From: CAVVAL01 sp963742725
GTDB taxonomy: Bacteria > Actinomycetota > Actinomycetes > Mycobacteriales > Cryptosporangiaceae
NCBI GenBank assembly: GCA_963742725.1
Contig: CAVUMX010000001.1
Location: 1,302,001-1,366,000 of the forward strand
Reading direction: 5' to 3'
Length of the DNA stretch: 64,000 nucleotides
How positions within the stretch are numbered: position 1 is the first letter of the stretch; each line of letters opens with the position of its first letter. The position numbers and the translations under genes are program-made. Below, piece after piece: positions 45,684-54,147 of this stretch. Below the pieces are notes generated by a model, which was not told the DNA's origin, made no database searches, and was given only the letters and a program-made list of their open reading frames with translations.

Positions 45684-47273
45684 ATGACGATTGACCTCGC
45701 TGACGAGCCCGTACAGGGCCCTAGCGACGCTGACTTGATCATTGCTACCCGCAGTGGCGATACCGCCGCGTTCGGGCAGCTCTACGCCCGTCATGTCGAT
45801 GCGGCGCGAAGACTCGCCCGCACCCTCACCCAGAGCCGGTCCGACGCGGACGACCTGGTCGCCGAGGTGTTCGCCAAGCTGCTCGACAAGCTGCGCGACA
45901 GCGCGGGCCCGGAGACGGCGTTCCGCACGTACCTGCTGACGAGCGTCCGGAACGCGTTCTACGACCGCGTCCGCCGCAACCAGAAGGTCACGCTCACCGA
46001 CGACGTCGCCAAGCACGCTCCCGGCGTCCCGTTCGTGGACACCGCGATCGAGGGGCTGGAGCGGTCGCTGGCGGCGCGCGCGTTCGCCCGGCTGCCGGAG
46101 CGCTGGCAGATGGTGCTGTGGCACACCGAGGTGGAGGGCGAGTCCCCCGCCGAGGTGGCGCCCCTGATGGGCCTCACGCCGAACGGCGTCGCCGCGCTCG
46201 CCTATCGCGCCCGGGAACGGCTGCGCCAGGCGTACCTGCAGGAACACCTCACGGAGACGGCCAGCGACAGCTGCGGCCCGATCGTGGAGAAGCTCGGCAC
46301 GCACGTCCGGGGCGGGCTCTCCAACCGCGACAGTGGCCGCGTCCAGGCACACCTGTCGGACTGCAGCCGGTGCCGTGCGCTGTTCACGGACCTGCGCGAG
46401 GTCAACTCCGGGCTGCGCGGCATCCTCGCGCCGCTCGTCCTCGGCGGATCGGCGGCGGCGTACGTCACGGCGGGCGGCAAGACCGTGTTCGGCCTGGCGA
46501 GCTTCCTGGGCGGCGCGCGGAAGGTGGCCTCGACGTGGACGGCCCAGGCGGCGATCGGCGGGGCCGGCATCGCGGTGGCGACGGCCGTGGCGATCACGGT
46601 GACGCCCCATGTGACGAACGCGCCGACCGACACGATCGTCGCGCCGGCGCCCACGTCCTCGACGGGCGGATCGGCCAGCCTCACGCCAAAGGGCTCCCAG
46701 GCGACGCCGTCCACGTCGGTCAGTCCGGGTGCCACGGGCATTCCCGGGCAGCCAGGCGTTGGCGTGCCGAGCACGACCGGCCCGACCACGAGCCCGACCG
46801 CCGCCGCGCCGGGCGGCTCGGATCCCGGCGACGGCACGGACTCACCCGGCGAGCCCGGCGACCTCGAGGACGAGCCGGGCAAGACCACCGTGGCCCTCGA
46901 CTTCGACCCCGCCAAGCCGATGGCGCGCGGATCCACCAGCACGCTCGTCCTCACCCTGACCAACACCGGCCGGGCCGACGGCGAGGTGAAGAAGAACGGC
47001 AAGGGCCCCGTAACCTCCAAGATCACCGGCGAGCTGACCCTGCCCGCCGGCGTCACGCTCGCGGGCACGGCGGCCGGCGACGGGTGGAAGTGTGCGGCGG
47101 TGTCCACGGGCGCGGTGTGCCGGCACCCGTCGATCGCGACCGGGGCGACGACCACCGCACGGATCCCGGTCACGGTCGCCGCTGACGCCGCCAGCGGCGC
47201 GCCGCGCATGGTCATCACGTCGAACAAGATCGGCAGCCGGACGATCCAGTGCTCAGGTGGCGTCGTGAGCTGA
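45684..47273 (+). CDS. ECF sigma factor fused to zinc anti-sigma motif, membrane segment and exported domain, module 1
   Basis: 529 residues. Sigma region 2 spans about 14-100 (AFGQLYARHVDAARRLARTL; DADDLVAEVFAKLL) and region 4 about 125-188 (LPERWQMVLWHTEVEGESPA; GLTPNGVAALAYRARERLRQ). A zinc motif H223-x3-C227-x2-C230 of the anti-sigma type follows. After hydrophobic stretches at 245-262 and 287-308, the chain is predicted to leave the cell: a Ser/Thr/Pro/Gly linker (310-390), then a beta-rich domain with three cysteines (to 529). So sigma factor, its likely inhibitor and a sensor are one molecule; release would need cleavage or a conformational change (inference). Families such as ECF52/ECF53 have comparable C-terminal extensions. 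ATG 45684. Confidence 0.85.
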   Translation: MTIDLADEPVQGPSDADLIIATRSGDTAAFGQLYARHVDAARRLARTLTQSRSDADDLVAEVFAKLLDKLRDSAGPETAFRTYLLTSVRNAFYDRVRRNQKVTLTDDVAKHAPGVPFVDTAIEGLERSLAARAFARLPERWQMVLWHTEVEGESPAEVAPLMGLTPNGVAALAYRARERLRQAYLQEHLTETASDSCGPIVEKLGTHVRGGLSNRDSGRVQAHLSDCSRCRALFTDLREVNSGLRGILAPLVLGGSAAAYVTAGGKTVFGLASFLGGARKVASTWTAQAAIGGAGIAVATAVAITVTPHVTNAPTDTIVAPAPTSSTGGSASLTPKGSQATPSTSVSPGATGIPGQPGVGVPSTTGPTTSPTAAAPGGSDPGDGTDSPGEPGDLEDEPGKTTVALDFDPAKPMARGSTSTLVLTLTNTGRADGEVKKNGKGPVTSKITGELTLPAGVTLAGTAAGDGWKCAAVSTGAVCRHPSIATGATTTARIPVTVAADAASGAPRMVITSNKIGSRTIQCSGGVVS

Positions 47274-47405
47274 CCCCGGTGAACGCTCGGTGGCGCGCTG
47301 GTGCGTCACCGCGCGGACCAGCTCAGCCCGTGATAAACCGCTCATACAGTTTCAGGAGCGGCCGGGCCCGGTCCGGGTGCTCTGCCAATCCCGGAGGGAC
47401 CATTC

Positions 47406-47612
47406 ATGGGCGACATCACGAGCAAGGTCGACAAGGCGTTCGAGACCAAGTCCGTCACGGAGATCGCCGACGCACCGGTCGACGCGTTGCAGGGCGTGAG
47501 CGCTGCCGACGCCGACCTGCTCAAGCAGGCGTTCAACATCAAGACCGTGCGCGATCTCGGCACGAACAAGTACTTCCTGTGGGCGCAGGCGATCGCCAAG
47601 CTCGCCGAGTAG
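47406..47612 (+). CDS. 68-residue helix-hairpin-helix-like protein
   Basis: MGDITSKVDKAFETKSVTEI, then LQGVSAADADLLKQAF and VRDLGTNKYFLWAQAI. The middle looks like a single helix-hairpin-helix (G-V-S-A-A-D-A-D-L-L-K), as in small actinobacterial proteins of unknown function. It lies between the two sigma modules, 132 nt after the first and on the same strand. It has its own GGAGG-type site. The second module has no counterpart. Confidence 0.7.
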   Translation: MGDITSKVDKAFETKSVTEIADAPVDALQGVSAADADLLKQAFNIKTVRDLGTNKYFLWAQAIAKLAE

Positions 47613-47655
47613 CCGTCCCGGCCGCGACCTCCCGCCCGGACAGGGTGGGGGGTGC

Positions 47656-47688
47656 GGCGACGGCAGGCCCCCTCATCCTGCCGCCGCC
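47656..47688. terminator. Hairpin 3' of the second degenerate-GGDEF gene
   Basis: GGCGACGGCAGG (47656-47667) pairs with 47677-47688 with one mismatch. Resembles 44528-44562 in sequence and position, and also serves the end of the 68-residue gene. Confidence 0.55.
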
Positions 47689-47736
47689 GCGACGCCCGGC
47701 GGGTGCCCCCCGCACCCATTGCCGGGCGCCTGTCCG

Positions 47737-48531
47737 TCACATCAGCCGGTCCACGCTTTCGAGCAGGTCGAAGGCGCCGGGCAGGGTCGGGGGAAGAGCC
47801 TCGGTCCACATGCGGACGCCCGTCAGCCCGGCGACCTGCCCCAGGCGGCTCCGCAGGGCGCCCACCCGCTGCGCGAGTCCCTGGTCGCGGCCGACGAGGC
47901 CCAGCACGGTCGTCGGGCCCACCGACGCGAACGTCTCGCCGCCCGAGAAGACCGATCGCAGGCAGTCGCCGAGCGCGAGCCGGAACAGCAACGACTCCCA
48001 CCCGGACGCGTCCGCCAGCACCGCGATGTCGAGGATCAGCAGCGCACGCCCGTCGCCGACCGGCGTGCCGGCGTGCTCCGCCTCCCGGTAGATCTCCGCG
48101 CACCGGGTCCGTAAGTAGGCCGCCGTGGCCAGGCCGCTGATCGGGTCCTCGCAGGTAGCCGCCCGGATCGACGCCACGGACGCCTCAGCCCACGCCTCGA
48201 CGAGCGCCCGCAGCACGGCCAGCGGCGGGATACCGGACGGAAGGGTGCGGTACAGCGCGCAGAGGTCGTCCAGCGACTCGCGCACGCCCACGCCTGCCTC
48301 GGCACGGGCCCGGCCGAGCCGTCCGGCGGCCGCTGGCGTGTTCCCGCCAGCCACGAGGGCTTCGGCCACGGCATCGACCTCGGACGTCCACCAGTCGGTC
48401 GAGCGCGTCCAGCCGCCGGCCAGCGACGCGTTGTTCCATGCATCCCGCAGCGCGCCGGCATCGGCGAAGCCGGACCAGGGCACGCCCTGATCAGCTGGGA
48501 CCGCAGACAGCAGCCGCCTGTTCTGACGCAC
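47737..48531 (-). CDS. Degenerate GGDEF-like regulator, module 2
   Basis: 264 residues, paralogue of 44674-45465 along its whole length: ALRDAWNNASLAGGWTRSTD and DPISGLATAAYLRTRCAEIY align without gaps. The GGDEF position reads G-P-T-T-V-L-G-L-V, again lacking the catalytic residues. The GTG at 48531 (V-R-Q-N-R-R-L-L) gives 32 residues before the conserved A-L-R-D-A-W, identical to module 1, which supports both starts. Divergent from the second sigma-factor fusion; 157 bp between them. Confidence 0.7.
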   Translation of the reverse strand: MRQNRRLLSAVPADQGVPWSGFADAGALRDAWNNASLAGGWTRSTDWWTSEVDAVAEALVAGGNTPAAAGRLGRARAEAGVGVRESLDDLCALYRTLPSGIPPLAVLRALVEAWAEASVASIRAATCEDPISGLATAAYLRTRCAEIYREAEHAGTPVGDGRALLILDIAVLADASGWESLLFRLALGDCLRSVFSGGETFASVGPTTVLGLVGRDQGLAQRVGALRSRLGQVAGLTGVRMWTEALPPTLPGAFDLLESVDRLM

Positions 48532-48586
48532 AGCACCCCCACACCTCACCCCGTGTACTCCAGCGAGACGCGCTAACAGGCCGTCC

Positions 48587-48634
48587 ATGACGCGGATCCG
48601 GACGGGAACTTGCCGGATGCCGGGAAACGCGTCA
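48587..48634. promoter_or_regulatory. Shared upstream motif and dyad, module 2
   Basis: ATGACGCGGATCCGGA at 48587-48602 matches module 1. TGACGCG (48588-48594) is repeated inverted as CGCGTCA (48628-48634). A GGAAC at 48605-48609 could be an ECF -35, but the CGTC that would be its -10 is 20 nt away, slightly long. Confidence 0.45.
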
Positions 48635-48688
48635 TCAGCGCGGCCATGATGCGTTGGGATAGAGAGACCCCTCCGAACCGGCAGGCAG

Positions 48689-51259
48689 ATGACGACCGAC
48701 ATACCGGACGAAGCAGCCATACCCGGCGCCGGACCCAGCGACGCGGAGCTGATCACCGCTGTCCGGGGCGGCGACGCGGCCGCGTTCGGGCAGCTCTACG
48801 CCCGGCACGTGGACGCGGCGCGGAGGCTGGCCCGCACCCTGGTGCGTGGCACGTCCGACGTGGACGACCTCGTCGCCGAGACGTTCGCCAAGCTGCTCGG
48901 CAAGCTCAAGGACGGCGGCGGCCCCGACACGGCATTCCGGGCGTACCTGCTGACGAGCCTGCGGAACGCCTTCTACGACCGGACCCGCCGGGACCGCCGC
49001 GAGGAGATCACCGACGACCTCACCCGCCACGACGCGGGCGTCCCGTTCGTGGACACGGCCGTCGAGGGGCTGGAGCGGTCGCTCGCCGCCCGCGCGTTCG
49101 CCCGGCTGCCGGAACGGTGGCAGGTCGTGCTCTGGCACACCGAGGTCGAGGGCGACAGTCCGGCCGAGGTGGCGCCGCTGCTCGGCCTGACCCCGAACGG
49201 CGTGTCCGCGCTCGCCTACCGCGCCAGGGAACGGCTCCGGCAGGCGTACCTCCAGGAGCACCTCGTGGACGCGGCCGGCGACGACTGCCAGTGGGCGATC
49301 GAACGGCTCGGCGCGCACGTCCGGGGCGGACTGGCCGCGCGCGAGGGCGCCCGGGTCGAGAACCACCTGCGCGAATGTGACCGGTGCCGGGCCCTGTACG
49401 TCGAGCTGGGCGAGGTCAACGCCGGGCTGCGCGGGATCCTCGCCCCGCTCGTGCTGGGCGGATCGGCCACCGCGTACCTCGCGTCCACCGGCAAGGGCCT
49501 GCTCGCCGGGTGGGGATTCCTCACCGCGGCCCGGCAGGCGCTGCGGACGCGGTCCGGCCAGGCGGCCGCGGCCGGCAGTGGCGTCGCCGTCGCGGCGGTC
49601 GTGGTGGCACTGGCGCTCACCGGCAACAACACCCCGCCCGTCGAGCGGGAGCAGCCGATCGCCGCACCGCCGCCGGCCACCCAGCCCGAACCGCCTGCCG
49701 CCCCACCGGCCAGCCCGCCGAGCCCGGACGAACCGCCGCCGGCCGAGCCGGAGGATCCGCCGCCGGCCACGCCCGCGCCGACACCGTCCAGCCCCCCGGC
49801 GTCCCCCTCGCCGCCCGGCAAGGCCAGCACGGGAGTGCAGCTGGCGCCGGCCGGTGCGCTGGTGCGCGGGCGGCCCGGCGTCCTCGTCCTGACCGTGACG
49901 AACGCCGGCCGCGCCCCCGGCGGCGGGGGCTCTATCGACATCGCGCCCGACAGCCCCGAACTCGGCGGTGGCGCGGCCGGGCCAGGCCTCGCGCCGGGCG
50001 GTGGCGCGGCCGGGCCAGGCCTCGCGCCGGGCGGTGGCGCGGCCGCCGCGGGCCCGGCGCCCGGCGGGGGTGGGATGGTTGTCGCGCCGATGTTGGCGCC
50101 GGCCGGCCCGGCCACCGGGGCGCTCACGGCGACCCTGACGTTCCCGCGCGGCGTGACGTTGCGCGCCGCGTCGGCCGGTGACGGCTGGACGTGTGCCGCG
50201 AGACCGTCCGGCGCGACCTGCCGGCGCCCGTCGCTCCCGTCCGGACAGACGACCCGGGCGTACATCCCGGTCCAGGTCGCGTCCGATGCCGCGAACGGCG
50301 CGCCGACCGTCAGCATCGCGGCGCCGAACGTGAACGCGCGCGTGACGTCGTCGGTCGGCAGTGTCACCAGCACCGGCCTCGCGGCGACGATGGCCGGCAC
50401 GATGGCCGCGTCGGTGGTGGTCGCCGGCAACGCGCTGATGTCGTGCCCGACGCTGGCGCCGCGGTGCGCGTCCGCGCGGACGGGCGGCGCCGGCAGGCCG
50501 GACAACGGCGACTGGCAGATGACCCCGTACGCCGACCCGGCCGCCCCGGCCGGCGGCCCGCTGCTGGGCTCGGTCAGCGGCACGTCGCTGCGCCTCCCCG
50601 GACGGGTCGTCTGGGCCGGCCTGTACTGGTCCGGCACGGGCAAGCCGTCGTCGTCCCCGACGGTGTACCTGCGTGGCCCCGGCGCGTCCCGGTACACCGC
50701 CGTGCGGGCCGCGCGGGTCGACACGGTGACGCGCGGCGGGTTCAGCATGGCCGCGTACCAGGCGTCGGCCGACGTCACCGGCCTCGTCCGGACGGGCGGC
50801 ACCTGGTGGCTGGCCGCCGACCGCATGGCCTTCCACGGCGGGCGCGGTTCCTACGGCGGCTGGAGTCTCGTGGTGCTGGCCGCCGACGGCGGTCCGGCGC
50901 GCAGCGTAGCGGTCTTCGACGGCTTCACCCCTTTGCAGGGCGACGCGTCGTTCAAGGCGGCGGTGTTCGGGACGGCCGGCCGCCGCGCCCAGATCGGCTT
51001 CGTCGGCTGGGAGGGCGATCGTGGGCTGCGCGGCGACCAGCTGCTGCTCGGACCCGCGCCACTCGGTGGGGCGGACGCCGCGAACATCGCGTCGAGCCGC
51101 ACCGGCGGGACGCCGTCCGGATGGAACACGTTCGGGGTCGACGCCCGGGTGCTGAGCGGTCAGATGCCGGCGGCGGCCGCGAACCACACCGTCACCGCGA
51201 ACACCCACGGTGACGCGTGGTTGCTGGGCGTCATCGCACTGGTCACACCGTTGACGTGA
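48689..51259 (+). CDS. ECF sigma factor fused to zinc anti-sigma motif, membrane segment and large surface domain, module 2
   Basis: 856 residues. Regions 2 (about 19-105) and 4 (135-190) are nearly identical to module 1. Zinc motif H226-x3-C230-x2-C233. Membrane segment at 293-312. Then a Pro-rich linker (315-375), a DUF11-like repeat domain with a Gly/Ala insert, and a C-terminal domain (about 540-856) with VVWAGLYWSGTGKPSSSP, YQASADVTGLVRTGG and GGWSLVVLAADGG. That pattern is normally seen in secreted or surface-anchored actinobacterial proteins, not in sigma factors. The first half thus stays cytoplasmic while 540 residues are predicted outside. ATG 48689. Last gene before gtrA. Confidence 0.85.
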   Translation: MTTDIPDEAAIPGAGPSDAELITAVRGGDAAAFGQLYARHVDAARRLARTLVRGTSDVDDLVAETFAKLLGKLKDGGGPDTAFRAYLLTSLRNAFYDRTRRDRREEITDDLTRHDAGVPFVDTAVEGLERSLAARAFARLPERWQVVLWHTEVEGDSPAEVAPLLGLTPNGVSALAYRARERLRQAYLQEHLVDAAGDDCQWAIERLGAHVRGGLAAREGARVENHLRECDRCRALYVELGEVNAGLRGILAPLVLGGSATAYLASTGKGLLAGWGFLTAARQALRTRSGQAAAAGSGVAVAAVVVALALTGNNTPPVEREQPIAAPPPATQPEPPAAPPASPPSPDEPPPAEPEDPPPATPAPTPSSPPASPSPPGKASTGVQLAPAGALVRGRPGVLVLTVTNAGRAPGGGGSIDIAPDSPELGGGAAGPGLAPGGGAAGPGLAPGGGAAAAGPAPGGGGMVVAPMLAPAGPATGALTATLTFPRGVTLRAASAGDGWTCAARPSGATCRRPSLPSGQTTRAYIPVQVASDAANGAPTVSIAAPNVNARVTSSVGSVTSTGLAATMAGTMAASVVVAGNALMSCPTLAPRCASARTGGAGRPDNGDWQMTPYADPAAPAGGPLLGSVSGTSLRLPGRVVWAGLYWSGTGKPSSSPTVYLRGPGASRYTAVRAARVDTVTRGGFSMAAYQASADVTGLVRTGGTWWLAADRMAFHGGRGSYGGWSLVVLAADGGPARSVAVFDGFTPLQGDASFKAAVFGTAGRRAQIGFVGWEGDRGLRGDQLLLGPAPLGGADAANIASSRTGGTPSGWNTFGVDARVLSGQMPAAAANHTVTANTHGDAWLLGVIALVTPLT
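49964..50045 (+). repeat. 33-bp tandem repeat inside the module 2 sigma fusion
   Basis: Two exact 33-bp units (49964-49996, 49997-50029) and a partial third encode G-G-G-A-A-G-P-G-L-A-P repeats in the exported linker. Likely length-variable between strains. Confidence 0.8.
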
Positions 51260-51341
51260 GCCGCCCCACAGCGACCCCAGATTGGACGCCCAAACCGGAC
51301 GCGGTGCGGCAGGTCTTGCCGGGACTGCCTATTCTTGCGGG

Positions 51342-51839
51342 GTGAATCTGGTCCGGAGCTTCGTCGACCGCTGGCACATGATCATCCGTGAGATGACCAA
51401 GTTCGGCATTATCGGCGTCATCAACATGGTGATCGACTTCGCCGTCTGGAACGCCCTGCTGATCTGGGGCCCGCTCCAGGACAGCCCGATCAAGGCACAG
51501 GTCATCGCGACGGTCATCGCGGCGACGTGCTCGTACTTCATGAACCGGCACTGGACGTTCCGGCACCGGGCCAGGTCCGGCCTCCGCCGCGAGTACGTGC
51601 TGTTCTTCATCTTCAACGCGATCGGGCTGGCGATCACCGGCGCCATTCTCGCCGTGGCCAAGTACAGCTTCGCCGTCGACGACCAGCTCGCGCTGAACGT
51701 CGTCAAGGTGTTCGGCGTCGGCGCCGCGACCGTGTTCCGCTTCTGGGCGTACCGCAAGTGGGTGTTCCTCCACCCGGAGGACGTGCTCTACGAGCCCACC
51801 GAGGAGCTCGAACCCGCCGCGGCGACGAAGACCGCCTAG
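51342..51839 (+). CDS. GtrA-family membrane protein
   Basis: 165 residues with four membrane helices. GIIGVINMVIDFAVWNALL opens the GtrA fold, and SYFMNRHWTFRHR is its hallmark loop. GtrA proteins are thought to flip or present lipid-linked sugars. GTG 51342 with a CGGGG purine stretch. Its TAG shares the CTAG with the stop of the convergent histidine kinase. Two glycosyltransferases of the lipid-linked type lie at 19-21 kb, but no direct partner is adjacent. Confidence 0.9.
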   Translation: MNLVRSFVDRWHMIIREMTKFGIIGVINMVIDFAVWNALLIWGPLQDSPIKAQVIATVIAATCSYFMNRHWTFRHRARSGLRREYVLFFIFNAIGLAITGAILAVAKYSFAVDDQLALNVVKVFGVGAATVFRFWAYRKWVFLHPEDVLYEPTEELEPAAATKTA

Positions 51840-52819
51840 CTGATTCGCGGCAGGTAGACGGCGAAGACCGCCGGCCGGGCACGCCGCAGTTCGAGGCGCC
51901 CGGAGTCGGCTTCGACCAAGGCACGCGCCACGGCCAGGCCGATGCCGGTGCCGTCGCCACCGGACACCCCACGGTCGAAGACGAGCGGCACCAGCGGATC
52001 CGGTACGCCCGTCCCTTCGTCGCTCACTTCCACGACCACGTGCTCGCCGCGTCCACGGGCGGCCACCGTCACCGGCCCGGCCCCGTGCTGCAACGCGTTC
52101 TCGACGAGGACGCCGAGCGCCTGGGCGACGTGCCCCGGCGTGGCGCGGGCCGAGAGATCGGGCTCGTCCGGCGGTATCTCGATCCGCAGCTCGCGTCCGC
52201 TGACCCGGAACGCGTCCTCCCAGTCGGCGCGCAGGGTGGCGAGGGCGCCGGCCACGTCCAGCTCGACGGCGTTGTGGGCGCGCTCGGTGCGGGCCTGGTC
52301 GAGCAGCTCGTCGACGATGTGCACCATCCGGTCGACCTGGTCCAGCGCGGCTTCGGCCTCCGCGCGCACCTCTGGCTCCGACAGCGCGGCGACCTCTTCG
52401 AGGCGCATCGACAGCGCGGTCAGGCGGGACCGGAGCTGGTGCGACACGTCCGCGGCGAGCTGCCGTTCCCGGCGGACCAGCTCACCCAGCCGGACGGCCG
52501 CGCTGTCCAGCGCCTGCGCGACGTGGTCCAGTTCCTCGGCGCGGTACCGGCGGCCGGTGGGGCCGAGATCGCCGCCGGCCAGGCGGGCGGCGTCCGAGGC
52601 GAGCTGTGCGAGGGGCGCGACCGTACGGCGGGCAGCGGGCGCCGCCACCGCCATAGCCGCCCCGACCGCCACCACCGCGACGCCGATGACCAGCGCGAAC
52701 GCCTCGGCCCGGTGAGCGGGGTCGACATACCGGCTGGCAGCGAACAGCAGCCCGGCGGTGATGACCCCGACGGCGAGCAGGACGACGGCCAGCGTCGAGA
52801 GCAGGATCCGGCGACGCAT
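51836..52819 (-). CDS. Sensor histidine kinase
   Basis: 327 residues. Two membrane helices (about 8-28 and 40-60) bracket a very short external loop, so the stimulus may be in the membrane. A HAMP linker follows, then the H-box DVSHQLRSRLTAL near residue 150, N-box LVENALQHGAG and G-boxes DEGTGVPD and GTGIGLAVARAL. It phosphorylates the OmpR-type regulator encoded 11 nt upstream in the same operon. Complete. Confidence 0.93.
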   Translation of the reverse strand: MRRRILLSTLAVVLLAVGVITAGLLFAASRYVDPAHRAEAFALVIGVAVVAVGAAMAVAAPAARRTVAPLAQLASDAARLAGGDLGPTGRRYRAEELDHVAQALDSAAVRLGELVRRERQLAADVSHQLRSRLTALSMRLEEVAALSEPEVRAEAEAALDQVDRMVHIVDELLDQARTERAHNAVELDVAGALATLRADWEDAFRVSGRELRIEIPPDEPDLSARATPGHVAQALGVLVENALQHGAGPVTVAARGRGEHVVVEVSDEGTGVPDPLVPLVFDRGVSGGDGTGIGLAVARALVEADSGRLELRRARPAVFAVYLPRIS

Positions 52820-52830
52820 CGAGCCCAGCC

Positions 52831-53496
52831 TCAGCGTTCGAAGCGGAAGCCGACGCCGCGGACGGTGACCAGGCGCCGGGGTGCCTGCGCCGGGTCGCCG
52901 AGCTTCCGGCGGAGCCAGGAGATGTGCATGTCGAGCGTCTTGGAGCCGGCCATCTCGGCGTCGCCCCAGACGTGTTCGGCCACCTCGTTGCGGGTGACGA
53001 CGTCGCCGGCGTGCTCCAGCAGGAGCCGCAGCAGCGCGTACTCCTTGTTCGTCAGGTGCACTTCGGTGCCGTCGCAGAACGCGCGGTGGGAGGCCAGTTC
53101 AAGCCGGACGCCCGACGCGGACAGGTCGGCCGTGTACCGGCGCCGCAGCAGCGCCCGGACCCGCGCCAGCAGCTCGGCCAGGCGGAACGGCTTGCCGACG
53201 TAGTCGTCGGCGCCGGCGTCCAGCCCGACGACGAAGTCGACCTCGTCACGGCGTGCGGTGAGCATGAGAATCGGCAGCGCCGACCCGGCGGCCCGCAGCC
53301 GGCGCGCCACTTCGAGACCGTCCACACGGGGCAGGCCCAGGTCGAGGACCAGCACGTCGACGGAACCGGACAGCGCGGTCTGCAACGTGGTCACGCCGTC
53401 GGCTCGCACCACGACCTCGTAACCTTCGCGCTCCAGGGCACGCGCCAGCGGTTGAGCGATCGCGGTGTCGTCCTCGGCGAGGAGCACGGTGGCCAC
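52831..53496 (-). CDS. OmpR-family response regulator
   Basis: 221 residues: receiver domain with the phospho-Asp in VLVLDLGLPRVDG (D51-D53 region), T in MLTARR and K in YVGKPF, then a winged helix ending V-R-G-V-G-F-R-F. ATG 53496. First gene of the two-component operon. It is very similar in form to regulators of envelope or cation stress in actinomycetes. Target genes unknown. Confidence 0.94.
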   Translation of the reverse strand: MATVLLAEDDTAIAQPLARALEREGYEVVVRADGVTTLQTALSGSVDVLVLDLGLPRVDGLEVARRLRAAGSALPILMLTARRDEVDFVVGLDAGADDYVGKPFRLAELLARVRALLRRRYTADLSASGVRLELASHRAFCDGTEVHLTNKEYALLRLLLEHAGDVVTRNEVAEHVWGDAEMAGSKTLDMHISWLRRKLGDPAQAPRRLVTVRGVGFRFER

Positions 53497-53544
53497 GCCG
53501 CCACCCTATTGCGTGGCCCCAACCAGGCGCCGACCCGCGCCCAC

Positions 53545-53595
53545 TTTCGGACTTTTGAGGGCGCGGCGGTGCCCGCGACCCTCAAAAGTCCGAAG
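53545..53595. repeat. 51-bp intergenic hairpin, family A, copy 4
   Basis: Same element; the base pairs at the loop and outer ends differ (17 of 18 and 17 of 18 positions conserved in the arms). It lies 19 nt beyond the stop of the PH-domain gene. Confidence 0.88.
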
Positions 53596-53613
53596 GTCGG
53601 GGCCAGCGGACGG

Positions 53614-54120
53614 TCAGGTGCCGTCGGACGGCAGGCCGCGGCGGTCGTGGTCGTCCTCGACGAGCCGGTAGAGGGTGCTCTGGACGCCTTCGACGTGCGG
53701 GATGTCGCGCAGCACCACCTGGCCGCGCTCGCCGGCCGACTCGACGACGAGCGTGCCGCAGCCGAGCGCCCGCTCGAACAGGGTGTGCTCGAACGACACG
53801 TCGTTGATCCGGGCCAGCGGCACGTCCCGTCCGGATCGGGCCAGCACGCCTTCGCGGAGCAGCACGCGGTGGGTGGTGAGGACGAAGTGGGTGCTCGCCC
53901 ACACGATCGCCGGCCGTACGGCGAACCACAGGATGGCGCCGAGCGCGATGATCGCGATGGCCGAACGGGCGATGCCGTTGTCGATCATCGCCGCCGCGAA
54001 TCCGGCCGCGCCGGCGGTGACGACGAAGACGAGCACGGGGAAGGCCAGCACCTTCCAATGTGGATGCAGGTGCAGCACGACCTCTTCGTCGTCGGCGAGC
54101 AGCCTGTCGGGGAACGCCAC
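53614..54120 (-). CDS. Bacterial PH-domain membrane protein
   Basis: 168 residues. Two membrane helices at about 26-48 and 52-70 are followed by a bPH2 domain (THFVLTTHRVLLREGVLARS; DVPLARINDVSFEHTLFERA; GTLVVESAGERG). Such YdbS/YdbT-like proteins attach to the inner membrane; function unknown. ATG 54120. Isolated from its neighbours, with a hairpin repeat at its 3' side. Confidence 0.88.
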   Translation of the reverse strand: MAFPDRLLADDEEVVLHLHPHWKVLAFPVLVFVVTAGAAGFAAAMIDNGIARSAIAIIALGAILWFAVRPAIVWASTHFVLTTHRVLLREGVLARSGRDVPLARINDVSFEHTLFERALGCGTLVVESAGERGQVVLRDIPHVEGVQSTLYRLVEDDHDRRGLPSDGT

Positions 54121-54147
54121 GGATTCACGCTAGAGCATCGGCCCGCG

